Positions 29,936 through 40,749 of a DNA stretch of 60,000 nucleotides are shown here, piece by piece. Source of the stretch: Owenia fusiformis (Eukaryota > Annelida > Polychaeta > Sabellida > Oweniidae); assembly GCA_903813345.2 (NCBI GenBank), contig CAIIXF020000001.1:5458001-5518000 (forward strand), given 5' to 3'. A program made the translations under genes and the position numbers. Under the pieces are notes generated by a model. That model did no database searches. It worked only from the letters and a program-made list of their open reading frames with translations, and had not been told where the DNA came from. Position 1 is the stretch's first letter. Each line of letters begins with the position of its first letter.

Positions 29936-31798
29936 TTACCTTTTTAAAGAGGGAAAAACCTTTTCATACACCCCACTTTCAAATAAACGCCCATGGGCCT
30001 ATTCGCGAGAAACTAACATCGTATGTGTACAAAATAGAGAATTCCTTCCCAATATAGTGCTATTCCACACCATTGAAAAAACAGTTATTTACAAACCTGG
30101 CTGCTCTTCTCTGCCCCTGTTCCAACATATCAATATTTTTGCCAGTATGGATCCCATGCAGAACTGGCATATTCTGCAGGACTAGTGTCTTATATGCCTG
30201 AGCCTTCACTTTTTAAGGCCATTGATGGAGGTTGCGTCTGAGGAACCAAAGCACTTTATTGGCTTTGGATAGTTTGAATATGTGTAGTCAAGCGTAAATT
30301 ATTTGAAATATATATTATATAGATTAATCTGCTGGTTACTATCACACTGACGATATCTTTAGCATAAGTATTAGTTTTAGTTCAAACTATTTGAGATGTT
30401 TGAGTTATGTTATATTATGATAAGTATGTATATTTGTTATACACGTTCTATTATTTCAGGTACTGTTCACTGTAGACATTATTAGACGCCAGATTTTCAA
30501 TCTAGAGTGTATTGCTTTTGCCTGAAATCTTATTCTTGGAGCAATGGAACAACCATTCCTATTGGAATTTGAAAGATTTATTAAAGAGACAATTCCGAAT
30601 ATATAAAACTGTCATAGCAATGTGTTTTAAATGGGTCTTTCCACCACTGTCACTCAGCATGTAACATATATTGTATTCGTCTTTAAGTTGGCGAGCACTT
30701 TAAATTGGCGTATTTTGGCGGATTAAAAAAAATTGCTAAATTTGATATACGCCAAAATCCCCGGGAATTCGACATGTTCTTCCTTTGGTGCATTTCCGGT
30801 TATAAAAAAGTTATACCAAAATGGCCAAGCCATTTAAATTGTTAGACACAACAACAGCTATTGAAGAAATGAATATCAACAATAGGAAATACTGAAATAT
30901 GTTCATCAACAACACTGACTATGGGTATTTGACTTGGGTAAGACAGGGGGATGTCTGGGACACATAAAAAACCACCATAAATAGACGACAATAGCCCAAA
31001 TAGCACAAAATCGCCAAATTAAGTAGCGCCAAATTAATGACAAATACATGCATACGTATCTGGAGACTTTAGGTTCAACTGTTCAAGCAAAAAAACTGTA
31101 TTTTATTGACAGTGAAGTGTTTTTGAAAAAAGCCTATCAAAATCATGAAATTAGGAATTGGAATTTAGATAAAATATTCAATTCCCACGTTGGAAATTGT
31201 TTTGGGTACTTTCTATATCACTTTTTTTAGATTTGTCACTATTTAGTTTTTTGCAAGCATTTTTACGGTATTTATTTTTAGATTCTTTAAGGTTTTTTGT
31301 GTAATACAATATTACAACAATACAATTACATATATAGCCGTTCAACAATTATCTGGAGTCTTGTATTGAAATCTGTTCAATTTCACCAATCTAGTTTTTT
31401 TAAACAAGTTATTTGTGTATAGTTACCGTTTTTTACTGTTTATTTATTTGCTGTGGTGTCTATTTTCTGTTTAACATAAATCGACTTGTCGTCAGCAGTT
31501 CAGATAGATATTTATAAGGTAATTAATTAATTAATTCCTCCATTTAATAGTAATACCCTATAGTAAGTTATTTTGTACTTGTTAAAAACATTAATTCCAA
31601 ACGTACTCTAAAAAAACTGGTTCAAAAATAAATTTTATTCAGAAGTAAAAAGATTGCACTGTTGCCTATTGGTGAAATTAGAGAAAAGTATGCTACTCTG
31701 TCTGTGTTACATGTATAGAATTTGGGAGGTTGCATACCAATCTCTTTAAAGCCAATCATATAACGTACATAAGTGAAACATATATTTTATTATTTCAG
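29936..31798. other. Spacer upstream of first zinc-finger cassette
   Basis: AT-rich, with only short unsupported frames. A TTAATTAATTAATTAA run lies at about 31521-31536. A TTGGCG / TACGCCAAA-rich patch spans 30690-31040. I cannot identify a promoter or first exon for the 31799 cassette. Confidence 0.5.
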
Positions 31799-33145
31799 AG
31801 TTACAAAATGAGTGAAAGTGACATAGAGGGAGTATGGCCACTGTCTGACAGTGAACAACAAAACATATTAGAGACATTTGAGACTGAACCTGAGGAGCAA
31901 CAAATACTATTAGAGACGTTGGAGACTGAGCCCCAGGAGCAACAAATAATATTAGAGACGTTGGAAACTGAGCCCGAAGAGCAACAAATACTATTAGAGA
32001 CGTTGGAGACTGAGCCCCAGGAGCAACAAATAATATTAGAGACGTTGGAAACTGAGCCCGAAGAGCAACAAATACTATTAGAGACGTTGGAGACTGAGCC
32101 CCAGGAGCAACAAATAATATTAGAGACGTTGGAAACTGAGCTTGAAGAGCAACAAATAATATCTGAGGAAATGACATATGCCTTCAAATGCTGTATTTGC
32201 GGCTTCAAAACAAATGTATCATGGAAGGAACAACGTCACAAACATAGTCATACAAATCAGTACCAATGCGCGTTTTGTGGAAAACGGTAAGTTAAGAACT
32301 TGAATTTCTTCAACATATATTGCAATGACTTCAGTATGAATGAATGTTCTGGTCCTTGACTGTAATATGACTCTTGTTTGGGAGAAGGGTGTGTAAGACA
32401 CTATTTTTTCACGTAAGATCATGGTTTCGGGATATATAGCATCTATTTTTCTTATGACCATTTGACACTTAGAGTTTGCTTTTCTTGCTGGGTTTCTTTA
32501 ATGTTTTTACTCCTTTCCCTTTGGCGCTTGTGCTTAGTTATGCATATACTTCAAAGTTAATAAAAGTGTCAGGATATCACATTGGACACTGGACAATACT
32601 TGTCTTTTGCCACTTACTTAGGTTTTGAGTGAAGGGATATATCATGTGCTTTTTGTTTTGTTTATTTCAGTCATGGACAAAAGAGTGACCTTGACTCACA
32701 CGCGTGTCTACATACTCTTAGAATCAAAGAGTGCTCCACTTGTAGTAAGACTTACAAAACAGAGCTAGGACTTCAGAGACACGAGGCTGAACATACTGGC
32801 AACTATAGGCACATGTGCGAATATTGTGGGAAGGGGTTTTCTTACATAAACCTCTTTCAAGATCATCAGATGATACATACGGATCAAAAGTTAAAATGTC
32901 CCAAGTGTCCCAAGGAGTTTGCCTCTGCTAGAAATCTGAGAGAACATAAGGACATATGTGGTAAGACAGTAAAGGACTTTAAGTGCAGTGAATGCGGAAA
33001 TGTTTACAAGTCCAAACGGTACCTAAAAGAACACATATCACTGAAACATTCTTTAAATCCTCCTGTATACGTGTGCCATGAGTGTGGTAAAACATTCTGT
33101 TACAGGGCAACGCTTTCGAAACATATGAAAAGCAATCACAAGTAA
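31799..33145 (+). CDS. C2H2 zinc-finger cassette 1 (two exons)
   Basis: Exon 1 is 31799-32286 (acceptor TTATTTCAG, donor GTAAGT) and exon 2 is 32671-33145 (acceptor TTTATTTCAG, stop TAA). The intron interrupts a finger in phase 2 (CAFCGKR/HGQKSDLDSH). If it starts at its own ATG (31808) the protein begins MSESDIEGVWPL. The exon is also open in phase 0 from the acceptor (SYK before that Met), so it could be spliced to upstream coding exons. A 14-residue acidic repeat (ETEPEEQQILLETL type, seven copies) precedes seven fingers; the fifth ends in Cys (C2HC, LREHKDIC). The last two, CSECGNVYKSKRYLKEH and CHECGKTFCYRATLSKH, closely match the end of the 44487 cassette. Likely a nuclear DNA-binding factor. 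Confidence 0.9.
31880..32164 (+). repeat. 42-bp coding minisatellite
   Basis: Seven copies of a 42-bp unit encode ETEP(E/Q)EQQI(L/I)LETL. Alternate copies are more alike (EEQQILL versus QEQQIIL), giving an 84-bp higher-order unit. The frame is maintained throughout. Confidence 0.93.
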
Positions 33146-34263
33146 ATAGTTCAGTGAAGTTTGTTAAGTTGTAAGTCTGTTCATGTATTTCTTTTATCTT
33201 ATATTGAATAGTATCTATGGAAGTATCGCATGTTTGGGGGCTGTTTAGTTATAGAGAACTTTGAACATTTCCCCTCAAACCTTTAATACAGATATATTAG
33301 TGGTAATGTAATCAACATGGGAAATGCAAAAGCTATCATGACGTCATCATCAAGTTCAGTTAGAGTCATTCTAAGTGAAGCCGTTTTCTTTAAAATTCTC
33401 CAATATCGCGGTTGTTTGAGCATTTATTTGTGGTTATTTACCATCGTAGCTTTATTAATTTGCATGGCGAAACATTTGGAATCCAGATTCAACTTATTTT
33501 AGCTGAAATCGGAGGTTTATCGAAAACGAAATGATCTCGGCAACCATCTTGAATGAAGCTAACTGCAGTTAGAGTCATCCAGTTGTGGAACAGTGTTTAT
33601 GCCTTCTACGCACACACCCATGCATACCCAACAAGGTAGCTGTTTAATAAATAAGGGGGAGGGGTCCAGAGATTGAGGACTGAACAATTTAATAGTAGTA
33701 ATGCTTTATTTGTAAGATGATAATGTCTGATTGTCATGTACAATAACACAACAAAAATCACAATATAAATTTGCCTCTTGAGCCAAAAGAAGTGGGTAGG
33801 CATAATTCTTTGGTTTCTTGAACATGATTTATTTAAATTTACGTCCATCAGTATATGGTGTCCAATCAAATCGCAGGATTTGATCAATTGAACAATCATG
33901 AGCATGTGCTCTCTCAGAGCTCCGCATGCGCAAATTATAATTTGATATTGTGGAAATTTGGAGGCTTTGAACTGAATTAACACATCTTAATGCTGTTGCC
34001 CTGATAATTAAGAAAAAGTAAAATAAATTCGAATTTTCTCTCTACAGGCCTTGTTGGCCCTTAAACTTATTGAGAATCGTAAAACAACAGTGAACATTTT
34101 GAGATAAATTTCAATGGTAAATGAGACCTGTTTATAAAATTGGTTATCGAACGTGCCAATACCATTACCAACAGATATCTTTTTGACCCCCCCCCCCCCC
34201 CACTGCTCTTAAGCTACAAATTAAAATACAATCTTTTCATGTTGCAATTATTGAAATATTACT
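33146..34263. other. Spacer between cassette 1 and the minus-strand nuclease gene
   Basis: No conserved frame. A run of C occurs near 34187-34201. No polyadenylation signal is obvious just after 33145. Confidence 0.5.
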
Positions 34264-34523
34264 CTACCTTAAGTCTGGATTTTGTCTGTAGTGTAACACT
34301 TCTGTTACTTGACTCATAACACGCTCTAGATTCACAGCTTTTGGGCATCCAAGTCTATTACTGTCAACTTCCGAAAGCGTTCCAAAGAAGGATTCATTTT
34401 CTAAAGAGCTGAAAGCTCGTTGATTGTTAGTTCCGCCTCTTACCAGTTTATATAGCTGAAGGTGGCTATCAATTGACAAAAGAAACCCCTCGAACATCTG
34501 AATGGGGAATCCTTTGATGTATC
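34264..34523 (-). CDS. Nuclease gene, last exon seen
   Basis: Acceptor ATACTTGCAG in phase 1, open to TAG at 34264. It encodes YIKGFPIQMFEGFLLSIDSH, then NNQRAFSSLENESFFGTLSE and GCPKAVNLERVMSQV. The phrase (N)ESFFG.LSE.D...GCPKA is the recognisable C-terminal block of the family. The final codons could instead be a donor (AG/GTAGAG), so another exon may follow. Confidence 0.78.
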
Positions 34524-37500
34524 CTGCAAGTATACCATTGAAACAGGTTTTTATTAGACATATTTTACATATTTAACAGTGGAAATGAATTTAAAAAATA
34601 TATGTTTTATCACCTGAAGGCGGGGGAAATGTGTCGAACTTCACATTCTTTAAAAGAAGTGTCCTCATCTGAATTTGTTTTTCAATTCTCTCCATTGCTG
34701 GCATTCCTCTTTCGTCTTGTGCCTCGTACCAATCCCTGACAGTGCGTGTAAAGTTAGCTTCCTCTATAAAACATCACATTACCCTTTTAATTCAGTAACA
34801 ATCTCTAAGAAGAGATCTGAATTTGGAAGTCCCCTCTCATAGAAAGTGTAATAAAGAACCTTTTAAAAAGTGATTAATTGTAACTAAAGACTTGGAAAAG
34901 ATTAAAATACATAGGCTTTCATACACTTTCCGGAAGAAGATGTACCAGTTGCCAAACCTATCAGCGTTGTGTCACCTTTAAAAGTTTTGTTCAACTGCCA
35001 ATGATTCAACAAGATAATAACAAATTTATATTTCCTTACCCAAAAAGCCAAGATCACGCATGGCACTTTCAACTTCTGGTGAAAAGGTTCTTACAGCATA
35101 AGAATTCCTCTGTTTATCAAGAAGATCCTCAACTAAACTTTTGCTAATAATGGATTGGTCTTTATTGGCAACAGAATGCCAAGCAGATTTGCTAACTCCT
35201 TAGCAAATCTGCTTGGCCATTTCATCAAGGCCTCTTAAGTCAGACTCTTAAGATCTTTGAGTTTCCTCTTAGGCTTGACAACATGTATTTCTGTTGAATC
35301 ACCTATTGTTTTGGCGAGGTAGTTCACTTTCTTTGCCTTTGTCCAGCCTTTAACTGTCGGCTTACTGCTCAATGCCTCAAGTATAATGTCTATCTCTTTC
35401 ACTGTCATGCTTTGTATTCGTATGGCGGAGTTAACACTCAAAAACGTTATTAGCTGGTGAGGAGTGTAATCTTTCCATTTCAATGGTTTTATATTGCTCA
35501 GTCTCGCCAGGATTCTGATATAATCCAACTCCTCTAATTCATTGATGTTGGCTAAGATGTCGACAGGTTCAACTTCATCAGATGATCGAATTTGGCTCGA
35601 CCTACAATATTGTTAGGAATATGAAACATTATTATACTCTTCAATGATTTGAGTAGGATTGTAATAACATATTATGTCAGGAGACAATGATAATAAAAAT
35701 TAACTGTTTCATTTAGTGTACCAATCTTTTGAAAACCTTAAAGGATAATTTAAGTCACCAACCTTCCACCAGTGTGTTGTTTTTCAAATGTTTGGTTCAG
35801 TTTTCTTCAATTCACCTTCTCAACTACTCCTTCCAGATTACCGTTTGTAAGCACACGTTCGGTCCACCTTTGAAATACGAAAGTGGTATTATTGATTTTT
35901 AAATTGTTGTTTATGTAATACGTAGGCCAAATGCCTCTGACATATAAAACCAATTAATTAGGCGCACATATAAATACAATACCAATACTCTAATATGTGG
36001 CACTTACAAAATTATGTTCAATTTTACATTATTTTGTCTTTGTGTGAAAATATAATGACAGAACTGACATGACATGACAGATAATAGAAGTCCATTGTAA
36101 ATTAATTTTGAAAGTGAATTTTTTTAAAATTCTAAAAAGAAAACAAAAGTTGCCTAAATTAGATGAATGCTCTGGTGTTTAAAATGTTATACATGTATAT
36201 AGAAGGACAAAGGAAAGTAGAAGTTTAAGAAAGATTAAGTAAATGGCATGAGATTGAAGAAGTCCATTGTAAATTAATTTTGAAAGTGATTTTTTTTAAT
36301 TCTAAAAAGAAAACAAAAGTTGCCTAAAGTAGATGAATGCTCTGGTGTTTAAAATGTTATATATAGAAGGACAAAGGAAAATAGAAGTTTAAGAAAGATT
36401 AAGTAAATGGCATGGATAAATTAAAATATCAATAAAACAATATCAAACAACCTGTTCATTATAAAATACAAAAAATCCTACATACCGATTATTTGCATTT
36501 TACTTTGTGAAGATAGCTCAGTTATTACTCCAACTATATCTTCTTTTTTCATCTTTTGGCTTTTACTCCAAACAAACTTCTGCAGTTGTAGCTTTGTCAA
36601 TGGATTGCCATTTGCACTTGTATTAAATACGGGTAACCACTGTCCATCTGATGCCAATCCTGGTACCAATATTTTTCGTTTGTCACAACTATTGAGAATG
36701 TCGTCAATCATCTCTCTCATAATCTTGCAACTCAGACTATAGCCCTTCAAATACATTGAAACGAGCATGAAAAAGAAGTAACACGTCCATGTCCTTGAAT
36801 CTTCATTTGAAGTCTTCAAGGACTCGAATTGAGATATCATTTTATCAATTTTCTAATCAAAACATCAAAACCAAATGATTGGTTATTAAATGTAAGGATG
36901 ATCGCGAGTGTCTAAAAGAGTTTAAACATTACAAAACCAAACAGCACAAGACAAAAAATAGTGTATAATCAGTCATAAGGATAAGAAAATCACATTTCCC
37001 TTAACAAAATTCTAACTAACAAAATATGCATTATATCTCCTAGTTGGAAAAAAAACAAATCAAAATTTTACCTTCATGCAATACGCAATTGGTATTGAGT
37101 GTGGACACTCTTTTTTGTAGTGTCGGTTAGTATTTTGAAGGAGCCAAACAACGACCTCTGCTGCTTTTTTCCGACTTATTGAGTACATTTCGTAAACACA
37201 CTCCTTTGCCTTTACCAGCGAATCTTCAATAGCACTCGGCTGAGACAGTTCATCTGATTGCGCGGCAAACAGAAAAGGAGACTCGGCTGAAGTTTGGAGC
37301 TGCTCAATTAATTCATTGGCATTTTGTCTTGATGGAAACTCTCCAAGAAACTCGACATTGCTGCTGATAAATAATTTCAGTTTATCAGCTAACTCTTTGG
37401 TGAATGGTGGGCTGTGTATGGGCTTCTTAGTCTCAACTGTACAATAGAGAGCTGTAGAATGCATGACCAACTCGTCCCACAATGTCGCATCAAATGTCAC

Positions 37501-40459
37501 CTGAAAATGCCATTGATTATGTGTCAACTCCAATTGTTCCCTGAATGAATGAAGTAAAATAATCATACTTTAGTATATGATTCGAGCAATATTTTAGGAT
37601 GACAATATGGAGAGAATGCAAAAATTATTAAGCTCACTAGCTACCATTTGCATTGCGATAGTGTGATTTTGCTTTTTGAAAGATAGCCTCTGCATTCTAG
37701 GGTACTCACCAGCAATACAGTTGTACTTTCTTCAGTATAACATACAAGAAGAAGTTCCATTGCATCCAAAACATACATCTCGGCTAATACTTGACACACA
37801 TGATAATCTGGCAGGGTATAGTAGAGTGGCACTCTGTTGTAATTTCCACTTTGAACAGGGGCTGGGCATTTGATCTCAACGGCTAGGTTTGCTGGTAGAG
37901 ATGTCAACGTGTTCATACCACTGGGTATATCTACTTTTGATCTAACACTGCCATCTGGTGAAACTAGAATAAATGGACGCATTTCACTCCCCTCACCGTC
38001 ATCTGAAAACAGTTACATTAACAATAACAATAACTCATATAGAAAAAAAAAAAAAAACATACACACAAAATATCAAAAGACTTACATGAATACTACAATG
38101 GAGTAGACATGCCATGGTGTGTTAAAATTCCAACAGTTATTTACTGTAGAAAAACTTACCTTCATAATTTACAGCGTAAAAGCCTTCTTCAACAAACACG
38201 ATTGAAGGGTACAAGAAAGGTGGAACGACTCCTGATAATGTAGCTACTGCGTTAACTTCATTTATAGTTCCGTGCTGCATTCTCTGCCTTTCTTCCGCAG
38301 TAAAAATCCTTTCCTGTCCGAGAACCGCGCTGTTGAAATGTTGTTTCATTGCTTTCAGAGATCTGAGACCAAGGGCATTGTGCATTGTCGAACCAGTGAC
38401 TTTGAATTCTTTCCTTGCGTTGTACCATGCAGGCATTCTCTGTTGAATAAACCGCGGTATTGTTTCAAATTCATCTGGTAACATATCTTGTGATTTAAGA
38501 GTTACCCAGTTACCTTGTGCAGATCGTTTTACCTCTGGATTTTTGACGAAATCCTTGGACTTCCACAGTGAGCTATTTCTCCGACAGCATCGAGACTTTT
38601 TCTGATAACTTCAGTTGTTCTATGAATTAGGGTTCTGGCCGAATCCATTGCATATGCATACTTTCCAGTTCCACCACTTTCTTTCTCTTTTAATTCGTAT
38701 TGACATAATGCATATTCTTGCTTGGCTTTCGTATTTCGCATATCATGGATCCGTTTTCCTAACATTCGCACAACTTGTTGCATTTCGACTAGTTGAGTTA
38801 TTTCCGATGCTTTGATACTGTCCTACAAAATTCATATTGTTTTTCATTTATGATTAAAAAAAACAAAAGAAATAAAAATTGGGAGATCATTTATGAAGGA
38901 CTCCCTGTTTAGTTATTGACTTGCCATGTAATCTTGTAGATTTAAATGTCCTCTTTTGAATATTCGTAGTTTAATTTGGGTAATATTTCTATATTTTTCA
39001 TGAAAGAAATTATTAGCCCAGGAGACTGTTCTCCAAACCGAGAATCGTCCTTTGGGGTAGGTTCTTTAAATGGCCAGCAAATGGGCCATACACAAGCTAC
39101 AGTGATAAAACTTTGTCAACTTAGAGAACATTGAATCATCTTTAATTATCTCAAACAAGATGTGTCATACTCTATTTATTAAAAAGATATGCAATGTTAG
39201 GTGGGTTTCATTTTTTTTGAAACGCCCTGTACTTTGGTATTTAGGTTATTCAAAGTTAATTATGTTCAACATTCTGGAAGGAATTCACATCTTATATACC
39301 ACCTTTAAGTATTTGATGTCTATATAAATTCTTTAATAATTATTCCATTTGATAGCAATATATAAATACAATAATACATGTATAGTTAACAGAGCTATGT
39401 CAGTAAACAGAGCTATGTCAGTAACCCATGTATGTACATTTTGTTGGGAGTGAACATGTGAACTGCAATTCATATATTGAAAAAATTACAAAAATGCTTT
39501 ATTTTCTCACTAGAATGCGGGTACGTTACGTGTATAACACTATACAAGTCTTTTTCAAGAATTATATTCCATCGAACTCGTGAAATCGCGAAATATTTTG
39601 ATGCAAAATAACATTGTAAAATGTTACTGCATGGCCATGCAATACTTACAATTAACTTTTGAATCCTAGCTGTTTCATCATCAGCACAGGCTTTAGCATT
39701 AGCTGCAGTTTCTCCTTCCTCGTGTCCAAATAGATCGACCTCGCCACCTTTTTTGTTAAGACCTTGGGCTAACTTTTTCCCATCGAAGCTTAGTATATGT
39801 GATCCTTCAGAATTCTCAAAATTCTCTAGAGTTTGTTCTATTATCCCACACGGAATACTTTTGGGGAATTTAACAGTATTGAAATCTCTGATTATTTTCA
39901 TAGTTGGAGCGGCAAACCCATTTGACTTGTCCCCGCCCAGGAAAAGGACGAATTTTTCCTTGAAAAGGCGATAACCTATTTTCCAGAAGGTTAGAGTATC
40001 TGAATAGTATGTCATTCTTCGTTTGTCTGAAATCCTGTGCCATTTTACTGTTTCCAAAAATAATCTGAAAGATAGGTTGTCCATAGGGAAGGAATCGTCT
40101 TCAAGCAAACTAAATAGAGTGACAAATTCATTGAAGGAGTCCTGTTTGCTAAATTTCTGAACAAGGTTGTCAATTGTTCCCGCTATTTTCTCAGCCACTC
40201 GTTTGAGCTTTGGACTTGATAACTTTGATACAAAACTTTTATTTGTTTTTACAAATAATTTTCTGCTCGTAGATTTATTTTTTGGGGTGCCCCATTTCTT
40301 TTTTTTCAAAGGAGCGCTTACTGCTTCTATATAGCCTTCTCTTTGATGGCTATTACCCTCATCTTCAGTTTTAAACCCAGATTCTGTGTCTAGCTTCAGT
40401 TTCTTTCTTTTAGTTTTACACCAACGTGATTTAACAGCTTTCCTTTTTCTACTGTCCAT
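34264..40459 (-). CDS. Multi-exon YqaJ-type (PD-(D/E)XK) nuclease gene, probably transposon-derived
   Basis: Extent of a minus-strand gene with supported exons 40459-39650, 38822-38160, 38002-37710, 37500-37072, 36852-36486, 35601-35235, 35191-35040, 34763-34614 and 34523-34264. Junction phases agree for the first five exons (0/0, 1/1, 0/0, 0/0) and for the last three (1/1, 1/1). The 36486 to 35601 step needs a missing small exon, and the 35235 region is unresolved. The product would combine a basic N-terminal region, a YqaJ-like nuclease, a domain with SDGQW and PLTKLQLQKFVW, and a C-terminal region with YIKGFPIQMFEGFL and NESFFGTLSEVD. I recall such protein parts as abundant unnamed families in molluscs and cnidarians, which suggests a mobile origin. 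A frameshift at 38597-38601 implies decay or a sequence error. Confidence 0.75.
34614..34763 (-). CDS. Nuclease gene, exon 8
   Basis: Acceptor TGTTTTATAG, donor GTGATA, phases 1 and 1. It encodes EEANFTRTVRDWYEAQDERG and MPAMERIEKQIQMRTLLLKN, then VKFDTFPPPSG. The RDWYEA(Q/E)DE.G motif is typical of the same unnamed family in other molluscs (recollection). Confidence 0.8.
35040..35191 (-). CDS. Nuclease gene, exon 7
   Basis: Open from an AG at 35193-35192 to donor GTAAGG at 35039, leaving in phase 1. It encodes KSAWHSVANKDQSIISKSLV and DLLDKQRNSYAVRTFSPEVE. Phase matches exon 8 exactly (GFL then EEANFTRTV). The 5' boundary lies within a perfect inverted repeat (35181-35214), so this acceptor is uncertain. 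Confidence 0.65.
35181..35214. repeat. Perfect 15-bp inverted repeat at exon 6/7 boundary
   Basis: AAGCAGATTTGCTAA and TTAGCAAATCTGCTT are separated by 4 bp. It overlaps the putative start of exon 7 and may be a templated inverted duplication that broke the reading frame between exons 6 and 7. Confidence 0.85.
35235..35601 (-). CDS. Nuclease gene, exon 6
   Basis: Acceptor ATATTGTAG, entering in phase 2, open for 121 codons to a TAA at 35235. It contains SSQIRSSDEVEPVDILANIN, then THE-like helical sequence with TPHQLITFLSVNSAIRIQSM and KPTVKGWTKAKKV. It does not match the phase of exon 5's donor, so a small exon between 35830 and 35880 may exist. The stop may be secondary: the next exon continues a related protein but not from this frame. 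Confidence 0.7.
36086..36414. repeat. Tandem 172-bp duplication in intron
   Basis: AGAAGTCCATTGTAAATTAA starts both units (36086 and 36258), and both end TAAGTAAATGGCATG. The copies differ only by a few substitutions and small indels, so this is a recent duplication inside the intron after exon 5. Confidence 0.9.
36486..36852 (-). CDS. Nuclease gene, exon 5
   Basis: Acceptor TTTTGATTAG, donor GTATGT, phases 0 and 1. The product contains YFFFMLVSMYLKGYSLSCKI, then KILVPGLASDGQWLPV and GNPLTKLQLQKFVWSK. SDGQW followed by PLT.LQLQK.V(W/Y) is a phrase I know from an unnamed, high-copy molluscan protein family. The Asp may be catalytic, but no established assignment is known to me. Confidence 0.78.
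37072..37500 (-). CDS. Nuclease gene, exon 4
   Basis: Acceptor TGGCATTTTCAG ending at 37501 and donor GTAAAA at 37071, both phase 0. It begins VTFDATLWDELV, the natural continuation of ESTTVLL from exon 3 in YqaJ-type proteins, and is 143 codons long, mostly helical. The open frame extends further upstream to 37566, but that part is intronic because it is out of phase with exon 3. Confidence 0.8.
37710..38002 (-). CDS. Nuclease gene, exon 3: catalytic core
   Basis: Acceptor TTTTCAG, donor GTGAGT, phases 1 and 0. It encodes SPDGSV (catalytic Asp) and LAVEIKCPAP (the E-x-K motif followed by CP that marks YqaJ/lambda-exonuclease-type PD-(D/E)XK nucleases). Then LPDYHVCQVLAEMYVLDA matches the family's Y..Q.Q..M helix. 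With the Glu in the preceding exon, the full catalytic set is present. Confidence 0.88.
38160..38822 (-). pseudogene. Nuclease gene, exon 2, with a frameshift
   Basis: Acceptor TTTTGTAG then GACAGTATC in phase 0; donor GTAAGT at 38159 in phase 1. The first part (DSIKASEITQLVEMQQVVRM through TTEVIRK) is helical. After the A5 run at 38597-38601 (T5 on the plus strand) that frame ends in unrelated residues and a stop, while the neighbouring frame is open with SRCCRRNSSLWKSKDFV and onward into the nuclease domain. This starts RMPAWYNARKEFKVTGSTMH, with HGTINEVNAVATL holding the conserved Glu of the YqaJ fold. One missing or extra A explains the break. Without it the exon would be a normal 663-664-bp exon. 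Confidence 0.8.
39650..40459 (-). CDS. Nuclease gene, exon 1 (270 codons)
   Basis: It starts at ATG 40459 (MDSRKRKAVKSRW) and ends in phase 0 at donor GTAAGT (39649). The N-terminus is very Lys/Arg-rich, consistent with a nuclear signal. Residues from about 110 are globular and end with HILSFDGKKLAQGLNKKGG and VDLFGHE. The phrase 'F(D)GKKL..G' with hydrophobic strand before the Asp could be the first acidic position of an RNase-H-like fold, but this is a guess. An ATG 57 bases upstream (40516) is also in frame. Confidence 0.75.
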
Positions 40460-40749
40460 CGTAATTATCTGCCGTAAAATCAAAAATGTATCAATACAAA
40501 ATTTCACTGGCTGCATATTGCATACTGTTTCAATAAAGTTGTACTTAACATAGGGTTCATGTAAACTGCAACCAGACTGCTATTGTTGCTATAATTAATT
40601 GGCTATATAATAACAAGTTGTAACCAATAAGAGCCACAGTTACTCGGAGCCTGATTGCAGTTTGCACACTTCGTTTAACATATGTCAGCAGATGAACTGG
40701 AATCAATATTCAATGTACGTACAGTACACCTACTAATAAGGTGTGGATA
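40460..40749. promoter_or_regulatory. 5' flank of nuclease gene with inverted repeat
   Basis: An imperfect inverted repeat, AAACTGCAACCAGACT (40563-40578) and AGCCTGATTGCAGTTT (40649-40664), lies about 100-200 bp upstream of the start codon, with CCAAT between its arms (plus strand). It could be a terminal repeat of an element that carries the gene, or an operator-like structure; neither is proven. Confidence 0.4.

Noticed and set aside
31746-32208. Minus-strand frames of 135-143 residues opposite cassette 1
   Set aside because: Shadow frames of the 42-bp coding minisatellite; only the plus-strand frame leads into zinc fingers.
35820-35880. Small exon (WTERVLTNGNLEGVVEK) of the nuclease gene
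   Set aside because: The frame looks coding, but its phases fit neither exon 5 nor exon 6; an alternative phase-compatible 40-bp exon here lacks a convincing donor. Left open.
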